Source: Voacanga thouarsii (Eukaryota > Streptophyta > Magnoliopsida > Gentianales > Apocynaceae). Taken from it: 64,000 bases of DNA. Both the position numbers and the translations under genes were made by a program. The stretch lies in NCBI GenBank assembly GCA_026120185.1, contig JANUWF010001165.1:3410001-3474000 (forward strand). The letters are read 5' to 3'. The notes under the pieces are model-generated. The model searched no databases. It had not been told where the DNA came from and saw nothing but the letters and a program-made list of their open reading frames with translations. Positions 38,266 to 50,724 of the stretch are shown here, piece after piece; the stretch's first letter is position 1, and each line of letters starts with the position of its first letter.

Positions 38266-41200
38266 CTGTATCAAGCACTCCTAGGTTGAAGAGAAATTCA
38301 CTATTAGCTTGACTATCATAATCGGTAGTAGAATCAGAATTGTTCATTTTATGTCCACTAGATGTAACTCTAAGCTGTCAAATTGTATTAGAAATATATT
38401 TTAAAAATTGAAAAATATTAAATAATGCCTTTACAACTAATTTTCTAAATATGTGTAGATCAAGATCCATCTGACTCTTGTCAATTGATCAATTTGTGTC
38501 GGGGTAAGGACGTTACTCATTAAGGACTTTAGTGCTTCATTTACCTCAGCTCGTGCCTCCTCTCGTAGGTCTTCTCTTATTTTTTGTTCAATTTGCTAGT
38601 ATTGAACATCTGTAATGTTAAGCAAAGTAATAGATGCTTCTTGGCTTCGATTACAAGTTTTGAACCATGAAGAATTGTTCACATAACACATATATCCACG
38701 ACTATCTTCTCCCAAAAAGTCATTGTAAATTTGGTCCTTCAACTCCTTGGTTTGTTCAATCTCAGGAACTTGGTCTAAGCGATATGATATTGCATGGTAT
38801 CAGAAAAGGAAAAAATATTCCTATGAAAACATGATGAGATTAACATTAGAGAAAATTGATCAAGCAATAATTACAAAAAGTATATCTCTAGAGAACAATA
38901 TTTCTCTCTACTTACAAATAGTTCTCTTGTGTCATCATCAAGGGACATCCCATCTTTAGGTATACGAGTCCTTATCCACACATCAAGCCTTGATGGTTCA
39001 AGTCCTTCTTTTAACATCTAAGATAATTTGAGGAACATATATTTAACTTTTTTGTTAACATTCTCAAAACATACCATTATAAATTTTATCTCTTAGAAGA
39101 CTTCAGAGTGACTTGTTCTCTGCATCATATGCCCTAAACACTGATTTGCTCTATTTTGTTTGTTTTGTTCTTAGTGTAGGATTTCTATCATGCATAATCA
39201 GATTAAGCGCAACGGAAAACAACAAGAAATCCAAGTCAAGGATCACAGGTTCGCAATAGAAACGGGAAAAAGGAGAAGATTGTGTCTATTACCTCGTGAA
39301 GCCGGAATTCAAAAATTTCAGAAACAAGAACGCAGGCGCGATCCAGATTATCCAAAACCGTTCACTGCAGCTCAACTGAAGTCCAAGAAAGAACTCCCTC
39401 TAATGATAATCCACACAAGGTTGAATGCTCACAATCTCACAATTCTATGCTAGTAGAATTCGGGAGGCTAGGGTTTTGATCAAGAAGAGAGACGGCTAGG
39501 GTTTGATCAAGAGAGAGGCAGAGAAACGGTTTCTCTGTTATTGCGTGAATAGTCTATCTCAAATCCTAAGGAAACCGTTTCCTTATATTTATAGATTTAT
39601 AATTATCATAAATTGCAACTTAGTCCTTCAACGTCCAATTGTCAACAAATTGGTCCTTGAAGTTTACTTAATTATAATTAGGTCCAATGAATTATAACAA
39701 ATTTATAATTCACCTATAAATATATTCCCTTCTCTTAATTAACCCCACAATATTATCAAATAATATATTTGAGCATTCAAACCTTTATTGTGTGTGACCC
39801 ATTAGGTTTCCTGGTCTTATTGGTAGTATAATATGAATTAATTCTAACAATATTAGAATTAATAATCCTTAATAAAATAAATGTTTAAATTTATTAATTC
39901 TCAAATTAATAAATTCATATTTAGCATATCAAGAGCGACATCTAGCAATGACTTTTGACCACCCAAAAGTCCAGAAAGTCAAGTGGCTTGACATGGACCT
40001 TTAAATAGCAAATTATCAGTGCAATAAACTCCTTTCAACATACAATATCTCATTCGGTCTAGAGCATGGAATTAGTGCCAACTCCCTCCAGAATATTATT
40101 AATTCTGGCCCGAATATTTTAGTACTTGTTCAAGAAATCCATTACTCGATATGTGTATCAATTGGAACCATTTCCATCACATTGTCACCTTGGCCAAGGA
40201 CTTCATGAGCAATGATTTCTACAAGTGGCCTTGAGATATACTCTCCTACTATTAGGAGTGGTGAATCCTTTATTGACCCTCTCAACTACTTTCGTTTACT
40301 TCACGTTGTACCTAATATCCATCCCATAGGCGGTCCTAAATAAGACTCCAAAGATTAGAATCAAAGTACAACGCTCGATAAATAAAGTACCTTGGAGATC
40401 TCAAGTTTAAGGATACTTACACACTTGCTATAATGAGATTCTATCACTGGCACTAAATAGTTATCCAAGTGATTATCTCGTAGCTAGGTCATCCAATGAA
40501 CTTGTTTCAAAACAAGCATCCACATGTTAATCCTGAGTATCCCAATACCTACGGATATGAGAACCATCGTTTGATCCAATCAAGAGATATAACATGTGCC
40601 AGCCTTGGCGTATTAATAATGTCCCATCTTATTAATACTATGACTGGGGATTATTTAAGTACAAACACTGTATAGTGTAGTAGGAATCTCACATCATGAT
40701 CTCTATCATGATTTCCTTAACACTGTGTTGTACTAGGGACTTTATCTAATGATTTGTACACATATTTAGATATAACAATCAAACTGAAAGATAAAGAATG
40801 CCTCTTATTAATTTAATATGCAATATACATGGTATAAGTGATTGCCTCTAGGGCACAACACTAACACTTAGATTTGCTACAAAAACCAAAACCAGATTCT
40901 TAGACTTTCAAAAACTAAATATAAAAGGGATGGAAATACTTCACAATTTACAACCTGTATACTTTCATGTTTCCAATATTTAACTAGAGTCTGCCATTGA
41001 ATTTCCTCAACTCCATCATCTGGACAGTGTGAAGGAGTTCCTCATGCTCCTTGTTTGGTTCAAAATGTTTACTCTTAATGCAGCAGTTAAATTCCTTCCA
41101 TCGATTTGAAACGTCTTCCGTAACAACTTCATATAAATCCTCTACAAGAGTAGTATCATCCTACATTAAAAAGGAAAAAAAAAAAAGAAGAAGAACAAAG

Positions 41201-41601
41201 CAGTTGTACTAGACAAGACAAAAAAGGGAAAAAATATATCTTGAATGAAATGACAAAAAGGGGAAAATTAAAATATTAGATACTAGAATTTCTTTCCAAA
41301 GCTCCTTAATTATACCAATTGGCATATCTTTCTACGTAGAGAATGTAAATGGAAGTCTGTAACCATTTCTTGCTAAAGTTCCAATGGCACTTTTCACTTT
41401 TTTTTCTATGTTTGCCGACAATTTCTTTCGCTTCAACATGGACTTCCAACCTTTTTCTAGTACCCTATTCAGCTGGTATTTGTGAAGGATCACTTTTTTT
41501 ATTTTTTGACAGCACTTGCTATGAAAGTAGTATTTTGAATGGTATTGAAAGAAAGATGTCCATGAGGCTGTGATTGATATTATGGGTTTATAGGATGACA
41601 A
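38266..41601 (-). pseudogene. TNP1-like (En/Spm, Transposase_24 type) gene 2, intron-split remnant
   Basis: Minus strand blocks: 41284-41601 (LEKGWKSMLKRKK, SAIGTLARNGYRLPFTFST, a TAG at the conserved Trp, KDMPIGIIKELWKEI); 40955-41160 (VSNRWKEFNCCIKSKHF, then after a frame change QWQTLVKYWKHESIQ); about 39070-39160 (NRANQ, MQRTSHS); 38916-39017 (GLEPSRLDVWIRTRIPKDG); about 38470-38774 (VPEIEQTKELKDQIYNDF, LGEDSRGYMCYV, then REDLREEARAEVNEALKS, a probable coiled coil); 38266-38374 (NSEFLFNLGVLDTG). Several blocks have GT/AG borders. A solo copia LTR sits at 39175-40866. Same family as gene 1 but from a different copy. Confidence 0.78.
39175..40866 (-). repeat. Solo copia LTR, same family as element B (1692 bp)
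   Basis: Minus strand start TGTTAGTGTTGTGCCC at 40866, end AAATCCTACA at 39175. Perfect 5-bp duplication CTTAG at 39170-39174 and 40867-40871. No internal region. It interrupts TNP1-like gene 2. A TATA-like CTATAAATATAAGG lies near 39580 (minus strand). Confidence 0.95.
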
Positions 41602-42650
41602 GGAATCTCTATATTTAGATGATCTTGTGATATAATTGTGAATGGCTTTAGCTGGGCTGTGGTTGTCTAATAGTTGAAAGTATACATTGGAATTGAAGAT
41701 GCAATGATTATGTGTTTTTGCCTAGCGGTTGGGATGGCAGAGAGTGGCAAAACATAGTAGGTGAAGGTTGGGATATTGGTGGTATGGGTTGAAGTGGTTG
41801 TGAATTTCGTTCAACAAGAGTTTGTTCATGAACATCATGATTTGCAATGATATCAGCTATAGTGGTACCTAGTGTTCGCGTCATTATCACTGAGAATGCA
41901 ATGCATTTATGGTTAACTCATTCATAAAAATGTAAACAAGTCGAAATAACAATAGAAATATAAAGGCAATTAAAAACTTGACTTCCAATTGCAGTGAAAT
42001 TCAAATACCCATCAAACTGTACTTGCAAAAAGGAAAAATAACATTGTCAGCTTCTTAACAAAAAATAATATGAGCAATTTCGAAATAGAAGTGCAAAAGA
42101 TTGCTTTCATACCTAAGAATTGTTTCAATACAAAATGGATTGAATTAGTTCAAACACTGCGAGCAACTCAACTTCTAAAACCTGCAGTTTAAATTTAGCA
42201 ACATTGTAAAAAGATGAAAACATGAATACAAAGAGATTAAAATAACAATATAAGGAATTTAAAGCATTTCATGATCATTAAAAACCATACAAAAATAATG
42301 AAAAAAACTTATATAAGATTTAACAAAAGTTAATGTTATCAAATTCAAACATAATATAATAAAGATTAAGTGGCTGGTAAATGTTTTTCAATCTACAGAA
42401 ATCAATCTATGCCTCTTTCTTCATCAACACAATTTTTTGTGCCTTCGTTACTGGCACAAGAAAGTACATCAACTGAAATTGGTTCTACTCCTTATCTGAC
42501 CCAAGCCACATCTTCATCTCGAGAAACTGGTCGATCATCTAACTATTGCTGTAAACATGGATTAGCATCTTGAAAAGTTTAATAAATTTCAAAATTATCC
42601 CTCATTTTCATCTTGACAACAACATTCCAGTCTGAGTCAACTGGGTCAGC
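41602..42650. other. Upstream part of TNP1-like gene 2 and unassigned sequence
   Basis: A minus-strand frame at 41708-41890 (MIMTRTLGTTIADI, then a Pro/Gln-rich stretch) may be an N-terminal exon. A forward Ser/Thr-rich frame (42370-42573) is of uncertain meaning. Nothing else supported. Confidence 0.4.
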
Positions 42651-43602
42651 TGTTAATGTTATGCCCTAAAGGCAATCACATGTATTCTATATATTGCACA
42701 TTATTAAATAAAATGAGGAATTTTTTATCTTCCAGTTTATTTTATTTATGTTTTCGTGTAAAATAACTGTTAGATAAAGTCCCAAGTACAATACTGTGTT
42801 AAGGAAATTATGATGGAAATCATGATGTGAGGTTGCTACTAGACTGGATAGTGTTTATACTTAAATTATCCCTAGTTGTAGTATTAATCAAATAGGACAT
42901 CATTAATACGCTCAAACTAACACATGTTATACTTTCAGATTTGATCAGAGGGTGGTTCTCACATCTGTGAGTATTGTGATACTCAAAGTTAACACGTGGA
43001 TGCTTGTTACTTGAACAAGTACAAAGGATGACCTAGCAATGAGATAATTACATGGATAACTATTTAGTGCCAGTGATAGAATCTCTTCATAGCAAATGTG
43101 CAACTATTTTTAGACTTGAGATCTTTAAGGTACTTTATTTGTTAAGTATTGGACTTTGATTCCAATCTTTAGAGTCCTAACAAGACTGCCTATGGGATGG
43201 ATATTAGGTATAACATGAAGCAAATGAAAGTAGTCGAGAGGATCAATAAAGGATTCACCACTCTTAATAGTAGGAGCGAATATCTTACGGTCACTTGTAG
43301 GAATCACTACTCGAGAAGTCCTTGGCCAAGGCAATTGTATATTAGAAATAGTTCCAATTGATACATACGATGAGTAGTGGATTTTGGGAACAGGAACTAA
43401 AACATTCAGGCTAAGATTCATTTATTATAATGGAAGAAGTTGGTACTAATTTTGTACTCTAATCTGAATAAGATATTATATGATGAAAGGAGTTTATTAC
43501 ACTATTGTTTGCTATTGAAAGGTTCATGTCAAGCCACTTGACTTTCGGGACTTTTAGGTGGTCATGATGTGTTGTAAGATACCGTTCAAGGCATGCTAAA
43601 TA
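42651..43602 (+). repeat. Truncated forward copia LTR, family of element B
   Basis: It starts TGTTAATGTTATGCCC at 42651 and matches the first ~950 bases of the LTR family in forward orientation, until chromovirus C interrupts it. The rest of the copy is not in the window. TCAGC (42646-42650) would be its left duplication. Confidence 0.88.
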
Positions 43603-43703
43603 TGTAGCACCCCTACTAAAGATAACAGTAGAAGCATATCAACACCGGGTGTGGCCCCGTCCAATTTCCCAGCCAAAGGGTTTTATATCAAAAACAATAA
43701 ACT

Positions 43704-43744
<41 letters not shown>

Positions 43745-44864
43745 CCAGACTGAACATCCTATATTGATGGTCACACATACACATAGATTAGAGAATCTCA
43801 TACATACCATCTCTATATGTAACAGAACAAAGTATATGATTGAAAGGAAAGCCGTCCAGACCTATACTGCTGACTCTGTGGTATTGTCCTTCTATCCATA
43901 AGTTCGCTCAGCTCTGGATCCTACAAAAAGATAAGATAAAAGACACATATGAGTGATGAATCATCCAATGTGTTCTATGTGTGCTAGTGCTTTAGGAAGA
44001 ACAGAGAACATAAAAGTTTTGTGAAATAGCATATAGTTCTTTTCCTATTGCAAATAGCTTTCAAAACACTCTAAGGAGAAGAGTTTATTTAGAACTCAAT
44101 CATTTTTGGAAAATAGTATTCCAAATTTCAAATTGTTGCCACAGTTTCCAAAACACAAGCACTTCTCCCACAGAAGGTCGGCCTATATACAAGTCCCGCA
44201 GTCCTTGCCTTCGGTGCCATGTATCATTGTACTAACACCATCACCTCAAGAACTTAATTCGTGCATCACCGGAAGAAATACATCGTAGCGTACTATAATC
44301 AATATTGCATGCAATACATAATATTTTACTCCTTATCATAAGCCAGAGGTCCTAATCCTGACGTCAATCACCATCGAGGCAGCAAGGGGTTCAAACAACA
44401 CCAGATGTCCAGCCCAGCCCGTGAACAACCTAAATCACAAATTGCACACAAGGCACGGTAATTGCCAGGCTCTACACAGCTAGCCAGGTTACTAGGGTGG
44501 TCTAACTCTAACGTAGGCTAGTACAAAGATCAAAGTCCTCGTTGAGTACTCAACATCACCACTACCAACCTCTTTTGACTGATCAGGTCAGAAGGTAATT
44601 TAATCCCGTATGATTTTCAATCAAAATATTTTTTAGGCAAACAACACTTTCTAGAATTTGATCCCACTAACTCACAAGTCAGATCATCATTCATATAGGC
44701 TCCACAGGGCCAATCATTTCATTCCATTGGCACATCAGGCCAATAAAACAATTTCAGTGATCAAAAGTCATTTTCTAAAAGTCAATCTTATCAAGAGAGA
44801 TTGTTTTCCAAAACCATGTCAAAAATAGGTTAAAGACTTCTTTTTAGACATCAAAACAAGTTTC

Positions 44865-45290
44865 CTAGAGTATTCGGGTCATTCTGCCTGTACTCAATCA
44901 CAAAAGTCATTTCCAAGGGTATTCGGGTCTTTTTACCCTTACCCGATTTCAAAAGACTTTCCGAGGCTATTCGGGTCATTTTTCCCTTACCCGATTTGAA
45001 AAGTGTTCACAAGGGTTCCAATAAGGATATTTCGGTCATTTACGAAAAACCCGATTCCAAAAGTTTCCATAAAATATTCCAATAAGGACAATTAAATCAT
45101 TTTCCAAGTACCCGATTCCAAAAGGAACTCATTTCAAGTAATCTAGAATTCTAATCCGAAAAGAGGATTAAATTTAGTGTTTCAAACAAATTTCCATAAA
45201 ATGTTCCAATAAGGGCATTCCAGTCAATTTATGAATACCTAATTCCAAAAGTCACCATTTGCTGAAAATCTCAAGTATTTCATCCAAAAG
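44865..45290. repeat. Degenerate tandem repeat inside the LTR of C
   Basis: ATTCGGGTC-like and ACCCGATTTCAAAAG-like words recur at about 44872, 44921, 44969, 45029, 45090 and 45213, a period of about 49-61 bases. The copies are diverged. Confidence 0.7.
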
Positions 45291-45634
45291 GACTCAATTC
45301 AAAAATTCATGCTTTAATAATCCATTAAGGTTTCCATGCCAATTATAAAGTTCATTCAAGCCCAAAATGGCATAAAACAAATCTTGCTCAGATAAACCTT
45401 AAACATATTTAGGGATTTTCAAATACTATAAAACATAGCATTTCATGGAAAAGTGAAGCACACTAGCTTTCAAAAGGTTTTAGAAATCAAAGGGACTCAC
45501 CTCGGGTCCTAATTAACTTTTTCTGTTCACGGCCATTTAATCACCGTCGCTACCGTTTCCAACGTTCCATTTGTCGTTTATCAATAAACCTACCCCAAAC
45601 ATCATTTTCGGATCAATTCGTGTTCGGCCAAAAA

Positions 45635-45735
45635 ATAGCCAGCGGTTAGCCTATGTGACCAACGGGTAGCCGACGTCCAACCGACATTTAGCGGACGGTT
45701 AGCTGATGGGGCCAACAGTTGGCCAACAGTTGAGA
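45635..45735. repeat. Short GTTAGC/CCAAC repeat cluster inside the LTR of C
   Basis: Variants of CCAACGGTTAGC recur about every 15-20 bases, ending in two copies of GCCAACAGTTG. Confidence 0.55.
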
Positions 45736-47629
45736 AAAACATTCGACTTTCACTCACGTCATTTTTTTCATCATTTGTTCAATTCTTTTCTTTTCCTTTT
45801 TCCACATCCTTTCTCTTCTTATATACATGGAATTCACTTCATATTTCCAAATTATTTGATCCAAAATCACCTAATTAATCATCTTTAAGTTCATCCACTT
45901 TCTAAGTAAAATTCTAAAATCTTGCTGCTTTGACACATGATTTTGTTTTGGACATAACTTTCAACCCACAACTCTGATTTGGCTCTATGATATGCCACAA
46001 TGACCATAAGACTCTTAACGTTAATTCTGTGCAAGCTCATTTTTAGGGTTCTAGTTCCCGTGATACTCTACTGGGCAAAAACTGCCCCAGTAGTTTTACT
46101 TCAAATTTACTATTCATGCTTTCCTTTGTTCTCCTTTAGTCTTTAGCACCTTGGAACCATTAATCCATTCAATCTTCCTTTAAATCATCTTTAATTCTGT
46201 AATTTTCAGATTCCAATAGCTCATAAGAGTCACACTTATTCAACGCAAATTCATCTTTTTTCTAATCAAAGCTAATATAATCCATTTTTCCAACCAAGTA
46301 AATTCCATTTTTACCCTACTTTGATCATCTCCTCCTTCACCAAATACTACCCTTCAAACCACCATAATTATTCTATTCTTCCTCTCACAAAACATCATTC
46401 AAACACTCTTAGGCAGCTGGCATATATACAAGCATATACAAGGTTCATACACAAAAGTTCACAAACCGTAGCTTCGATCCGAAATCAAGACATGAAAGTC
46501 ATGTTTTCATGTTAAAATTCACGTCAATATAATCATCATTCACCCAACAACAACTGTAATTCAAGAAAGGTAGGGTTTTACTTTGTATTTGAGGCTATTT
46601 GAGGTGATTTTGCTCCAAGAACTCTTAAGACTTCACCTAGCACACCAAGAACACATACTAGCCTTTTTTTTTTCTCTTGTTTGATTTATTTTTCTCTTGG
46701 TTTTCCTCTTTCATGGCTGCTGAATTTGAGGCAGTATATCAACCCCTCATAACCATCATTCATCATCAAATCTTGGCCCTTCATTTCTTGTTTTGGTTTA
46801 ATTGAATGGTGGATAGACTTAGGTATGTTCCAATATGATTTTTACACACCAACCACCCTTTTTCCTCCACAAAAATTCCTTCATTTTTTTCTTGCATGGC
46901 TGCCAAAATTCTTGGCCAATTTTCAGCCATTCATTCATCTTCTCTTGGTCCAAACAATAGCTAATTACATCACTCAAGACCTTAATCAAACGGGCCCACA
47001 AGTGATGTGTTCCAATTACAAAATTACACATTATTCTTGATTTATTTTGCAATATTTTAATTCCATATATCTTACATGAATCTTTCATGCAACCTCTCTT
47101 AAATTGACACATATCCATGCGATACCAATCACTAAATACCACACACACAGTTTTTACCGCGATTTCCTATTTTCTTCAGAAATGACTAAAATTGGGTCCG
47201 TAACGGAAAAAATATTTTATTTCACCATCCAACTCCAAAAATTCTACTAAATCCATTGCTAATAGTTAAATTCTTCAATTCATTCTCTGTTTGGTCAAGT
47301 TTGTGGTCAAAGTCACGACGGTCAAAATAACGAAAATGCCCCCGATACCCCAAGTAGCATAATTCATACTAAAACATGCATTTCATCGCACTAATCAATT
47401 TCTTTTTTCAGCATACCTTCAAATTCTTTTTTTGTTAACAATAATAGCCTTTCGAAGATTTAGGGTACGTGTAAAAAAAATCTAATAATTATATCCAGGT
47501 CCCAACAAAAATATTATTATACCACAATATTCGTCTCATTACATCGATCAACTTTAGTTCTGGACATTGCTACAAATTATGATCCTATTACAAATGTAGC
47601 TAATCAAAAGAAAAAAGGTGGGTGTTACA

Positions 47630-47644
47630 TTCTCCCCTTCTTAC
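47630..47644 (-). other. Polypurine tract of chromovirus C
   Basis: Minus-strand AAGAAGGGGAGAA directly precedes the LTR start. Confidence 0.75.
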
Positions 47645-47649
47645 AAAAA

Positions 47650-49229
47650 ATTTTGTCCTCAAAATTGTCTTACACTTAGAATTGTTTTGGGTACTTTTTC
47701 AACATCTTTGCCTCCATTTCCCAAGTTGCATCTTACACTGGGTGATGATTCCACAACACTTTTATAAGTGGAATCTTCTTATTCCATAATTCCTTTTTAG
47801 CATACTCCAAGATCCTAATAGGTTTTTGGTTATACTTCAATAGGTTCTTTATTCAAAATGTAGGCAGGGTCAGCCACATACTTCTGAAGTTGGGATACAT
47901 GAAACATGTCGTAAATTCCTTGAAGCTCTATGGGTAACCCTAATCGGTAAGCTACTTTCCTAATCTTCTCGACAATAGAGAATGGTCCTACGTACCTAGG
48001 TGCCAATTTCTTCCCTTGTCCTTTGGTTCCCAATTGTCGCTGTGAAGTCAACTTCAAAAATACAAGATCCCCTTCAACAAATTCCAAATCTCTCATACAT
48101 CGATCCGCATATCTTTTTTGTCTACTCTGTGCTACCTCCAGCTTGGTTTTGATAATCTCTATAGCCTGTCAAACCTTTTCGAGATCAAAAGCATCATGTT
48201 CACCCATTTTCTGTCCTAAACTTTTCCAATACAACGGTGATTAACATTTCCTTCCATATGAAGCTTCAAACAGGGCTATTCTGCTGGTTGATTGATAACT
48301 GTTGTTGTAGGTAAATTCTGCATACATTAAATTATCAATCCACTTGGCTTTAAAATCTAAAGTGCAAGCTTGTAGCATATCATCCAAAATCCTATTCACT
48401 CATTCAGTCTGTCCATCCGTTTGTGGATGCACTACTGTACTGAATTTTAATATTGTCTTGTATCTCTGCTGCAACTTAATTAAAACCTTTTAACTGAATC
48501 TGGGGTCTCGATCCGATACAATACTAGAAGGTACTCCAAGAAGTCTGATCACTTCCCCTGTGTAGATTTTACTCAATTTCTCTAAAGAATCTCGTTGATT
48601 GATAGGGATGAAATGAGTCGACTTAGTTAGTCGATCTACTATCACCCACATAGTATCTCACTGTCCTACTGTCATGGGTAATCCAGTATTGAAATCTATA
48701 GTAATTTCATCCCATTTCTATGATGGAGTTGGTAACAGCTGCAATAACCCTCCAGGTCATTGTTGTTCCGCTTTCACTTGATGACAAGTTAAGCATCGAG
48801 CTATAAATTTTGAGATATCCATCTTCATACTAATCCACCAAAAATGTCATTTTAAGTCCTGATACATCTTAACAGCTCCCAGATGGATAGTATACTTACT
48901 CTGATATACCTCGGTCAAAATATCTTATCTCATCACAGACTATTTCGAGATATCATACAGACCTTGGTAACAAATAATTCCATCATTGTCCCATTGAAAT
49001 TCATCTCCTCCTTTATCTACCTTCTTTTGCAATAGTCTTTATAGCTCTTCATCTTTATCTTGCTCTTCCTTCAATCGTTGCAGAAAAGTAGGTTGAACGG
49101 AAATATTACTCAGCCTTATTTTTGCATTTACTACAAATGTTTCCAATTTTGGGATTTCTAACATTCGAAGAGGTAATATATTCACCTTCCTACTAAGGGC
49201 ATCCACTACGGTGTTTGTCTTCTAGGAAG
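47650..49229 (-). pseudogene. pol: Integrase and chromodomain of chromovirus C
   Basis: Minus strand from 49229: VVDALSRKVNIL (RNase H/integrase linker), YQSKYTIHLGAVKMYQDL with CLTCHQVKAEQ (zinc finger; the first His is now Tyr, CAT to TAT), WDEITIDFNTGLPMTV (first Asp), STHFIPINQRDSLEKLS, IVSDRDPRFS (second Asp), HPQTDGQTE (catalytic Glu), then an open piece 47830-48096 (KKLAPRYVGPFSIVEKI, FHVSQLQKYVADP), and a chromodomain near 47650-47830 (RILEYAKKELWNKK, IPLIKVLWNHHPV, DATWEMEAKM). Catalytic residues are present, but about ten stops break the frame, several where Trp, Gln or Arg is expected. Confidence 0.9.
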
Positions 49230-50110
49230 TTACTTAATTGGGCACCAAAATTCCTTGGTTTTACACCCAACCTTCTTAAACACAACAATCAAGACTCACC
49301 CCAATTGGGTTTTACCTCCTCAACCTTAATATAAAATAGATTTAAGAGAAAGTACAGAGATAGCTCACAAATTGAGCTGAATATGAGCAACTAAGCACCA
49401 CAACCTTTTTTCTTTTGGAACAATTTTATTTCATTTTGAAGCAAAAATAGAAAGGGATATTTTTATATTCTAAAATGTAAGAATATTTCTGAGAAAGATA
49501 ACACAAAAAATATGCTTCAAAATTAAGTTCTAAAGGCTTTTATAGAAGTCAAACCCGAAATCCTAACGCCTAGTAACGGCTAGTTACTTTCTATTAGGAT
49601 TTCCAGAATTTTGGATTCACAAAATGGAAGGATGTCTGTCCAAAATGTGAGTCCAAAATGACTCTTTTCACAAAGAGATATATTTTAAAAAATGCTACAG
49701 ATCAGTGGATGATGTTCTAGATTTAGAGGTATGTCCAAAACTATTTCATCCGAAAATTCAGATTTAGAAATATCCTTTTCTTTTGATATCATTTTTAAGT
49801 GCTTCAAGATAAAACAAAATTGACCATATTGTAAAAATACATAGCAATTTACAATTTATACCTTAACAACGATTCCTAGACTATAATTCTTTCACAAAGG
49901 CTTCACGGTATGCGAGCTCTCAAGTTGAAGTCATACTTGACCAATCACTCCTTTAGGTTCCATTTGCTTAAGAGCTGTTTAGCAGTCTTATTTGCATGCC
50001 TTGAAAGAACTGAGGTCGAACATGTCCTATCACATATAGGTTACACAAGTTAGACCGCATCAATGTTTATCATAAATCAAAATACAGGCTAACAAAGTCA
50101 TATAACCAAT
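49230..50110. other. Unassigned sequence between C and the Athila-like gag
   Basis: No coding block recognised on either strand. On the minus strand a TATA-like CTATAAAAG lies near 49540, so a degraded LTR or leader could be hidden here. The junction with chromovirus C is at about 49229. Confidence 0.35.
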
Positions 50111-50638
50111 ATTTAGCTCTACCATGCAAACTATATAAGACTGCACGTAATTTAATGCATCATCTTAAATTCCATCTAGTTTCATATTAGATATACAACT
50201 TAAAATTCCTTAAGATGCCTACGTGGATCTTCCCCCAATAAACCATGAAAAGAAGGTAAGAGTTAGATAAACTAAGAATGAAACATAAAATTAGTTGTGC
50301 CTGAGAAAAACAATGCATAAAAAGTGATCATTAAGGGTAAGGGCGGCAAGTTCTCTAAAAGATTGGTTAGCATCCACTGTAGATTCAAGGTTAAAAAGAA
50401 TATCACCAATATGTTCTTCAATCTGTTCACCAATTGCAAAAAATTCAGATTTAGGCAAAGAAGTCTCCTTTGGATGAGTTTCTTCGTTACAAATTCTAGT
50501 TTCCTTGGGATTTGATTTTAGTGCCTTGGTGTTGTCACCTTTATTAACTTTTTTACCATTTCTAAGATTCATCAACGAGGTGAACAACCCTAAAAAAGAA
50601 AAAGAGAAAGTTAAAAGGTAAAGATAAAATATTGCCAC
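50110..50638 (-). pseudogene. gag: gag N-terminal part of Athila-like element D
   Basis: Minus strand: an open piece 50291-50638 with FTSLMNLRNGKKVNKGD, a Glu/Lys-rich stretch and SFRELAALTLNDHFLCI, then in another frame near 50260-50200 LLPSFHGLLGEDPRRHLKEF, a block typical of plant Athila/Tat gag. Downstream the frame collapses in stops. The likely start is the Met of MNLRNGKK, near 50573, because the residues before it are an A/T-rich hydrophobic read-through of the leader. Confidence 0.75.
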
Positions 50639-50698
50639 TAAGAGAACTAATCAAAATAAGAGTCAATCAAAGAATGAAAATGATCAAAATTATCTTTT

Positions 50699-50718
50699 GT
50701 TCCCCAACAACAGCACCA
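50699..50718 (-). other. Primer binding site of element D (tRNA-Asp type)
   Basis: Minus strand TGGTGCTGTTGTTGGGGAAC. The Athila-type site is TGGCGCCGTTGCCGGGGA. All four differences are C to T. Confidence 0.8.
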
Positions 50719-50724
50719 AAACTT

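Larger units (their letters stand above)
43603..47629 (-). repeat. 3' LTR of chromovirus C (4027 bp)
   Basis: Minus-strand start TGTAACACCC at 47629, end GGGGTGCTACA at 43603. A different family from the other LTRs, yet it also holds TTGAGTACTCAA (44542-44553). It includes an (AT)n tract at 43706-43741 and two internal degenerate tandem arrays (44865-45290 and 45635-45735). Small ORFs within have no support. Confidence 0.88.
43603..49229 (-). mobile_element. Ty3/gypsy chromovirus C, 3' part only
   Basis: On the minus strand: the end of RNase H (49229 downward), integrase, chromodomain, polypurine tract, and a 4-kb 3' LTR. It is cut at about 49229, so gag, protease and most RT are missing. 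It inserted into the copia LTR at 42651-43602; AAATA (43598-43602) is the candidate duplication on that side. Confidence 0.88.
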
